Below, in pieces: positions 56,171-61,690 of a stretch of 61,690 nucleotides of DNA (position 1 is the stretch's first letter; every line of letters begins with the position of its first letter). The notes beneath the pieces are model-generated. The model saw only the letters and a list, made by a program, of their open reading frames with translations, ran no database searches and was not told the origin of the DNA. This stretch comes from Sphingomonas echinoides (GTDB lineage Bacteria > Pseudomonadota > Alphaproteobacteria > Sphingomonadales > Sphingomonadaceae), in assembly GCF_029623395.1 (NCBI RefSeq), contig NZ_JAPYKK010000027.1, positions 1 through 61,690 of the forward strand, read 5' to 3'. The translations under genes were made by a program, and so were the position numbers.

Positions 56171-56770
56171 ATGAGACGTTTGCGCCCGCTCCTGCGTTCG
56201 GATGCGATGCTGGTCTTCCTCGATTTCGAAGCCTCGTCGCTCGCCAAGAAAAGCTATCCGATCGAGGTCGCCTGGGTGTTCGAGGACGGACGATCGGAAA
56301 CCTATCTGATCAAGCCCGCCCCCGAATGGACCGACTGGGATCCCGCCGCAGAGGCGATCCACCATATCCCGCACGCGACCTTGCTGGCGGAAGGCACCCC
56401 GCACGCCGTTGTCGCCGCACGGATGGTCGCGGACCTGGCGGGGCATGATCTCCTCGCGAGCGCGCCCTCGTGGGACGGCAAATGGCTCAGCGCGCTGTTG
56501 CGCGCCGCCGGTATCGACCGGCACAGCCTGCGCCTGCGCGACAGCGACGACGCACACCGCGAAACCGCGACCGCCATCCTGTCCGGGCTGGTGCCCGAAG
56601 CCGAGCTCGACACCACGGTCGAGACCCTGCTTACACTGACCGACGTTCGCGCGCCCGATCATGTCCCCGCCCATCGCGCGCTTTCAGATGCGATCGACGA
56701 ACGCGCGCGCTGGCTTGCCGTCCGCGAGGCGGCGAACACCCTGGCGAGCGAGCTTCGCGGTGGCGGCTGA
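56171..56770 (+). CDS. DnaQ-like 3'-5' exonuclease-fold protein
   Basis: The product is 199 residues from the ATG at 56171, or 187 from the ATG at 56207, where the family normally begins (MLVFLDFEASSLAKKSYPIEVAWVF). The DEDD-type acidic Asp and Glu are in FLDFEAS; later acidic residues are in SWDGKWLSALL and HRALSDAIDE, with His in VPAHRALSD. A small exonuclease acting on DNA or RNA is likely. The last bases overlap the next gene. Confidence 0.75.
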   Translation: MRRLRPLLRSDAMLVFLDFEASSLAKKSYPIEVAWVFEDGRSETYLIKPAPEWTDWDPAAEAIHHIPHATLLAEGTPHAVVAARMVADLAGHDLLASAPSWDGKWLSALLRAAGIDRHSLRLRDSDDAHRETATAILSGLVPEAELDTTVETLLTLTDVRAPDHVPAHRALSDAIDERARWLAVREAANTLASELRGGG

Positions 56771-57080
56771 CTATCCCGTGACCCCCGATGGCCGCTATTT
56801 CGTGGTGCGCGGGCGGCTGTGGCGCAAAAGCGACCCGGCGCTCTCGGAGACCGATCGCCAGGCGCTGGTCGACGCGCTGATGACCGCCCGTCGCGACGTC
56901 GGATCGGCTTTGCGATCGCACGACCGCGACGCCGAAATCGCGGCACGCGCGCGGGTCGACCAGGCCAAACGGTCGCTCGGCGAGCGCGGCCCGGTATGGT
57001 GGGACGACGGCGCCCCCGATCTCAACCGGCACATGGCGCGCACCACGCCCTATGCGGACTGGTTCGCGGCGCTGGGCTAG
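56760..57080 (+). CDS. Conserved small protein of unknown function
   Basis: The product is 106 residues from the GTG at 56760, overlapping the exonuclease stop. It reads YPVTPDGRYFVVRGRLWRKSDPAL, a helical middle rich in Arg and Ala, and ends RGPVWWDDGAPDLNRHMA plus TPYADWF. I remember this motif set as a conserved uncharacterised family in proteobacteria. It is soluble, with no signal peptide. Confidence 0.7.
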   Translation: MAADYPVTPDGRYFVVRGRLWRKSDPALSETDRQALVDALMTARRDVGSALRSHDRDAEIAARARVDQAKRSLGERGPVWWDDGAPDLNRHMARTTPYADWFAALG

Positions 57081-57279
57081 ATGTCCTCCGCACGTTCCGT
57101 CCAACGGCATATCGATCTTGGGTGGGGCTGCGCGGAACCCCGCATCATAATCGCGACGCAGGGTTCGCGGTGGTTTCTGTACAAAGCAGATGTTAGAGGC
57201 CGCCGGCGTGCATCTTCGCCGACGTTCGTTGGTTAAGTCTGCCCGTCCCACCCGTCGTCCTCTTGCGGAGCCCTTTTCA

Positions 57280-59541
57280 ATGCACGGCCTGCCGGGTTCC
57301 CTTCGTAGCGGTGACCGCATGGCGGCGTTGATCGCGGCGCATGACTGGAGCCGCACCCCGCTCGGTCCGCTGGAAACATGGCCGATGCCGCTGCAGGTCG
57401 TCACCGGGGTCATGCTCAACTCCCCGCTACCGATGGCAGTGCTGTGGGGTCGCGACGGGATCCTGCTCTACAACGCGCTTTATGCCGAGATCGCCGGGAA
57501 CAGCCATCCCGCCATTCTGGGTCTTCCCGTCGTCGACGCCTGGCCGGAGGCGGCAGCATTCAATGCGGCGATCGTCGAACAGGGTCTCGCAGGGCGCTCG
57601 CTCACCTTTTCGCGGCAAGAGATCACGCTGTTCCGGAACGGTCGGCCGGAACGGATCTTCTTCGACCTGAGCTACGCGCCGGTGATGGACGGCGACGGCG
57701 TTCCCGCAGGGCTGCTCGCGACGGTGATCGAGGTGACGACCGCCGTCGAGATGGAAACCAACCTGATCGCGGAAACCGAGACGCTTGAAACGCTCAATCG
57801 CACCGGGGCGGCGCTGGTCGCCGAGCTCGACCAGGAAACGCTGGTCCAGATGGTGACGGACGCCGGGGTCGCGCTGACGGGGGCGCGTTTCGGCGCGTAT
57901 TTCCACAATGTGATGGACGAGTCCGGGGAGCGCCTGCACCTCTTCACGCTGTCGGGCGCGGAACGCGCCGACTTCGAGAAGCTGGGCCGCCCCCGCTCGA
58001 CCGCCGTGTTCCGGCCGACCTTCCAGAATGAAGGCGTCTTTCGATCGGACGACATCGTCGCCGACCCGCGCTACGGTCAGGACGGTTCGCTGGGCATGCC
58101 GCTTGGCCATTTGCCGGTCCGCAGCTACATCGCGGCACCGGTCGTCTCGCGATCGGGCGACGTGCTCGGCGGATTGCTGTTCGGGCATCCCGAGCCGGGG
58201 CGCTTCACCGAACGACACGAACGCCTGCTCGGCGGGATCGCCGCCCAAGCGGCGATCGCGATCGACAATGCGCGGCTGTTCGCGGCGGTGCAGGACGTCA
58301 ACAGCACGCTCGAGCGGCGCGTGGCGGAGCGCACCGAAGAACTGACTCGCGTCCACGAGGCATTGCGCCAGGCGCAGAAGATGGAGACGCTCGGCCAGTT
58401 GACCGGCGGGATCGCGCACGACTTCAACAACCTCCTCACCGTCATCCGCGGGTCGACCGAGCTGTTGCGGCGCCCCGATCTCAGTGAAAGCCGCCGCGAC
58501 CGTTATATCGCCGCGATCGCCGAAACCTCCGATCGCGCGGCCAATCTGACCAGCCAGCTTCTCGCCTTCGCGCGGCGGTCGTCGCTGACTCCCGAGATTT
58601 TCGATGTCGGCGCTACCATCCGGGGCCTGAACGACATGATGGAAATGCTGGCGGGTGCGGTCATCACGGTGGACCTGCATCTCCCGGACGTACCGTGCTT
58701 CGCCAACGCCGACGTCAGCCAGTTCGAAACCGCGATCGTCAACATGGCGGTCAATGCACGCGATGCGATGGCCCGCGAGGGGCGCCTGACCATCACGGTT
58801 GCCCCGGGCGACCGTATCCCCGCGATCCGTGGGCATGAGGAGCGGTTCGGCGATTGGGTCTCGGTCACGATCGCCGATACCGGGACCGGGATCGAACCCG
58901 ATCTGCTCGATCGAATCTTCGAGCCTTTCTACACCTCCAAGGGGATTGGCCACGGCACTGGCCTGGGTCTGTCGCAAGTCTTCGGTTTTGCCAAACAGTC
59001 GGGCGGCGAAGTGGTCGTGACGAGCGAGCCCGGCAACGGGGCGGCCTTCACGCTCTTCCTGCCCCGCAACCACACGCTGCCCCGGACCGTCGCGCCGAAG
59101 CATGAAACCCACCATGAAGCGGCAATGGCGCTCCACATCCTCGTCGTCGAGGACGATCCCGAAGTCGGAGACTTTGCGGTGGGCGCCTTGCACGATCTCG
59201 GTCACCGGATCGTGCTCGCACGCAATGCACGCGAAGCGCTGGATCGGTTGGCGGAGATGGAGGAGCGGTTCGACGTCGTCTTCTCGGATGTGATGATGCC
59301 GGGGATGAACGGTATCGACCTCGCCCGCGAGATCCGGCGTCAGCATCCGTCGATGCCGATCCTGCTGACCAGCGGCTATAGCGAGATTTTGTCGAAGGAC
59401 GGCGCGGGCGAATTCGAGTTGCTGCGCAAACCCTATTCGATCGATGCGCTGAGCACGGCCTTCCGCCGCGTGACAGGCCCGGCGAATGCTGCCGCGAAGG
59501 CAGCCGACGCCCCGGACGAGGTGCCCCGTCCCGCCGGCTGA
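57280..59541 (+). CDS. PAS-GAF hybrid histidine kinase with receiver domain
   Basis: The product is 753 residues from the ATG at 57280 (other ATGs lie at 57190 and 57319). A PAS-like sensor covers about 15-150, a GAF domain about 165-340, a coiled linker ELTRVHEALRQAQKMETLGQ, HisKA with the phosphorylated His in TGGIAHDFNNLLTVIRGS, HATPase with AIVNMAVNARDAMA, ADTGTGIEPD and GTGLGLSQV, and a receiver with DD in LVVEDDPE, the phospho-Asp in FSDVMMPGMNG and the Lys in LLRKPYS. It has no membrane helix, so it senses a cytoplasmic signal. The partner regulator is not adjacent. Confidence 0.93.
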   Translation: MHGLPGSLRSGDRMAALIAAHDWSRTPLGPLETWPMPLQVVTGVMLNSPLPMAVLWGRDGILLYNALYAEIAGNSHPAILGLPVVDAWPEAAAFNAAIVEQGLAGRSLTFSRQEITLFRNGRPERIFFDLSYAPVMDGDGVPAGLLATVIEVTTAVEMETNLIAETETLETLNRTGAALVAELDQETLVQMVTDAGVALTGARFGAYFHNVMDESGERLHLFTLSGAERADFEKLGRPRSTAVFRPTFQNEGVFRSDDIVADPRYGQDGSLGMPLGHLPVRSYIAAPVVSRSGDVLGGLLFGHPEPGRFTERHERLLGGIAAQAAIAIDNARLFAAVQDVNSTLERRVAERTEELTRVHEALRQAQKMETLGQLTGGIAHDFNNLLTVIRGSTELLRRPDLSESRRDRYIAAIAETSDRAANLTSQLLAFARRSSLTPEIFDVGATIRGLNDMMEMLAGAVITVDLHLPDVPCFANADVSQFETAIVNMAVNARDAMAREGRLTITVAPGDRIPAIRGHEERFGDWVSVTIADTGTGIEPDLLDRIFEPFYTSKGIGHGTGLGLSQVFGFAKQSGGEVVVTSEPGNGAAFTLFLPRNHTLPRTVAPKHETHHEAAMALHILVVEDDPEVGDFAVGALHDLGHRIVLARNAREALDRLAEMEERFDVVFSDVMMPGMNGIDLAREIRRQHPSMPILLTSGYSEILSKDGAGEFELLRKPYSIDALSTAFRRVTGPANAAAKAADAPDEVPRPAG

Positions 59542-59586
59542 TCGCGCCGGACCGGAACACCACGGCAACGAGTCATACGGGTAGCG

Positions 59587-60807
59587 TCACGCCGCGCGAC
59601 CGACCTGCATCAAGGTCGCGTCGGACGGCAGGAGCTGATCCAGGAACGGGAGCAACGCCGCCCCGATCACGGGGGCATCCTCCCCCAGCCCGGCACGCAC
59701 GATCGGCGCCATCGCGGGCAGCGGCAGGTTCCCCAGATGCGCGTGCAACCGTTCGATCAGCGCATCGACCAGCGGCTCGGACAGCCGCCCCCCCACGATG
59801 ATCGCTTGCGGGTCGATCAGGCAATTGATGTTGACCAGCGGCGCGACCAGCGCCTTCGCGGCGAGCTCGACCCAATGGTCGAGCACGGCGCGAACCGCAG
59901 GGTCGGCTTCGTCGATATTGCCCAGGCTGGCACCGTCGATCCCGGCATTGGCCAAATACTGCAGCAGCGCGGAAACCGACACGATATCCTGCACCACCGC
60001 GCCGGGAACCGCGCTCGTCGCGTCGGGAAGCAGCCCGAGTTCTGCGCTGCGCCGGTTCGCCCCCTCGACATAATGCCGGTCGATCATCAACCCGCCGCCC
60101 AGCCCCGAATTGATCAGGATGTAGAAGAAGCTCGACAAGGAGAGTCCTGCGCCGGTCTGCGCTTCGCCGATCGCGGCCGCGGCGGCATCGTTGTCGACCA
60201 GGACCGGCCAGGGCAACGCGGTCGCGAGCAGCTCAGGGATCGAAAGACCAGCCCATCGGCTATATGCCTGCGGGCGCCCCGGCAGCGCGATCCGCCCGAG
60301 GTCGTCGGGCACCGCCACGCCGACCCCCAGCACCCGATCGCGTTTGACCTTGGCCTTCGCCAGCAACGGCCCGATCGCGCCGGTCACGAAATCGACCACA
60401 TCCTCGGGCAGCGCGAACGCCACCGTATGTGCGATCCGCGCGCGGACGTGCCCCGCAAGGTCGAGCGCGACCAGCGTCAGATGGTCGCGATCGATGTTAA
60501 GACCGATCGCGATGCACCCCAACGGTTCGATCGTCAGGCGGATCGCAGGCTGGCCCCGCGGTCCCTGCAGCCGACCGATTTCCTTGACCAGACCTGCGTC
60601 CATCAACTTGCGCGTGATGTTGGCGATCGTCGGCGGCGTGAGCCCGGTCGTCCGGGACAAGTCGACCCGCGTCGTCTCGGTGCTCGTCCGGATCGCCTGG
60701 AGCACGACGCGCTGATTATAGTCGCTGGCGCGGGCCAGGTTGGTCCCCGACAAGGAGACGGCCAATCGCGCCCCGCGTGCTTCTCGTACCGGTTCGTCGA
60801 TCATCAT
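59587..60807 (-). CDS. ROK-family transcriptional regulator
   Basis: The product is 406 residues from the ATG at 60807 (a second ATG follows). The N-terminal winged helix-turn-helix is VDLSRTTGLTPPTIANITRK; the sugar-kinase-like domain has LPWPVLVDNDAAAAAIGEA and LINSGLGGGLMIDRHYVEGANRRSAELG. The zinc-binding CxCGxxGC segment of NagC-type proteins is absent. It probably responds to a sugar or sugar phosphate, but no sugar gene is adjacent to suggest its regulon. Confidence 0.9.
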   Translation of the reverse strand: MMIDEPVREARGARLAVSLSGTNLARASDYNQRVVLQAIRTSTETTRVDLSRTTGLTPPTIANITRKLMDAGLVKEIGRLQGPRGQPAIRLTIEPLGCIAIGLNIDRDHLTLVALDLAGHVRARIAHTVAFALPEDVVDFVTGAIGPLLAKAKVKRDRVLGVGVAVPDDLGRIALPGRPQAYSRWAGLSIPELLATALPWPVLVDNDAAAAAIGEAQTGAGLSLSSFFYILINSGLGGGLMIDRHYVEGANRRSAELGLLPDATSAVPGAVVQDIVSVSALLQYLANAGIDGASLGNIDEADPAVRAVLDHWVELAAKALVAPLVNINCLIDPQAIIVGGRLSEPLVDALIERLHAHLGNLPLPAMAPIVRAGLGEDAPVIGAALLPFLDQLLPSDATLMQVGRAA

Positions 60808-60890
60808 GCTGCCTTTCCGACCTATCGTTACACGGCAGTCCGAACGAAAGTCGACAAAAGCTTCTGATCTTCCGTCACCGTCTTCCATTT

Positions 60891-61469
60891 TTATGGGGCG
60901 GGGGTGCGGCTGGCGTCAGCGCCACGCGCCCATTCATGCCGCAATATCGCATATTGTTTGGTGTTTTCGAAAACCGGCTTGCCGTGTGCGTCGTTCACAA
61001 ACGACACATACTCGCGAAAGACGCCCTCCTGGCGCATCCCCAGTCGCTCGCACAGCCGTTCGGACGCGGCGTTCCCCTCGTCGACATAGGCGTAGATACG
61101 CCGCGCGTTCCGTACCGAGAACAGATCTGCAAACAACCCTCGCGCCGCCTCGATCGCATATCCGGCCTTGCCGAAGTGCGGGTTGAGGTTCCAACCGACC
61201 GCAACCGTATCCGACTGGTCCACTGTGTCCGACGGTTCCGCGACCCCGAAGATATCACCGATCACCCGCCCGCCATCCTTGAGGCAGATGGCCAGATAAT
61301 CATTGCTGCTGCTCCGCGCGCGCGCCTCGGACCGTGCCGCGTCAAGATCGGCCAGCGCGAGGGCCATGAAGCAGTGTGAAGTCGGTTGGTGGAGATAGGC
61401 GAGGAGATCGGCCGCATCGTGCGGTTCGAAGTTCCGGATGCAGAGGCGCTCTGTTTCGAACGGCTTCAT
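60891..61469 (-). CDS. GNAT-family N-acetyltransferase (RimJ/RimL type)
   Basis: The 192-residue protein begins MKPFETERLCIRNFEPHDAADLLAYL, typical of the RimJ/RimL-like acetyltransferases. The acetyl-CoA loop is in FGKAGYAIEAARGLFADLF, followed by RRIYAYVDEGNAASERLCERLGMRQEGVFREYV. The ribosome site AAGGAGATC precedes the ATG at 61469. Its substrate may be a protein N-terminus or a small molecule. Confidence 0.88.
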   Translation of the reverse strand: MKPFETERLCIRNFEPHDAADLLAYLHQPTSHCFMALALADLDAARSEARARSSSNDYLAICLKDGGRVIGDIFGVAEPSDTVDQSDTVAVGWNLNPHFGKAGYAIEAARGLFADLFSVRNARRIYAYVDEGNAASERLCERLGMRQEGVFREYVSFVNDAHGKPVFENTKQYAILRHEWARGADASRTPAP

Positions 61470-61690
61470 ATGATCTCCTTTGGCGGACGGCCGCAAATAC
61501 GATGTCCTACAGCCCGGTTTTGCTTATAGGATGAGCATTCGTATTGCAGAGTCCGGAGCGGGTATGCTCGGGCGCTTCCAGCAATCGATGCTGCGTCGTT
61601 CGACGCGCTCGAAACTGCGGTTTTCGGGCGACGAAGCGACACCGATCTGCAGCAAACGGCTTGAAACTGGCGGCGATCCGGCCACGAACG

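Overview
This window comes from a high-GC alphaproteobacterial chromosome, most likely Sphingomonas or a close sphingomonad. The evidence is the arabinogalactan-type sugar locus with an azospirillum-style L-arabinose dehydrogenase, an aerobic cobalamin salvage operon behind a B12 riboswitch, sphingomonad-style palindromic repeats, and housekeeping proteins (GyrB, RecF, DnaN, Era, RlmN, Nth, DapB) of alphaproteobacterial type. This is judged from the sequence alone; no database was searched.

Layout. 1-8 kb: the start of an exported protein, a small secreted protein, then a divergent polysaccharide locus. Three GH43-type glycosidases run leftward. L-arabinose 1-dehydrogenase, a GH30 endo-1,6-galactanase-like enzyme and a fourth GH43 run rightward. 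8-12 kb: gyrB and recF with an OmpA-domain relic between them. 12.08-23.31 kb: an integrated element of about 11.2 kb in the 3' end of tRNA-Arg(CCG), bounded by a 16-bp direct repeat. 23.4-38.7 kb: chromosomal backbone (nth, dapB, sirtuin, era, class A PBP, a sulfite-handling cluster, dnaN, an outer-membrane barrel, phosphatase, rlmN, an amidohydrolase). 38.8-50.5 kb: cobalamin uptake and lower-loop assembly, with cobU divergent from a riboswitch-btuB-cobD-cobO-btuFCD-cbiB-cobQTSC operon. 50.5-61.7 kb: an amidohydrolase, a DUF485/ActP acetate symporter pair, a YihY-type membrane protein, a tiny ORF with a strong terminator, a DnaQ-like exonuclease, a PAS-GAF hybrid histidine kinase, a ROK regulator and a GNAT acetyltransferase.

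The most interesting part is the element. It encodes a tyrosine integrase, a RepA-like ATPase, an HNH endonuclease, a large terminase, and an HK97-type major capsid, prohead protease, portal and head-tail connector. It has no tail, tape-measure, baseplate, holin or lysin gene. Its genes are intact and tightly overlapped, so it looks like a complete capsid-forming satellite (cf-PICI-like) that would need tails from a helper phage, and not like a decayed prophage. Its head genes run capsid-protease-portal-connector-integrase, the reverse of the usual portal-protease-capsid order. An AT-rich two-gene cassette (ribbon-helix-helix protein plus membrane protein) sits on the opposite strand beside the terminase.

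The last 220 bases (61470-61690) contain the promoter side of the GNAT gene, and I see no gene there. The intergenic stretches 195-424, 29492-29711 and 36291-36541 also show no supported gene.
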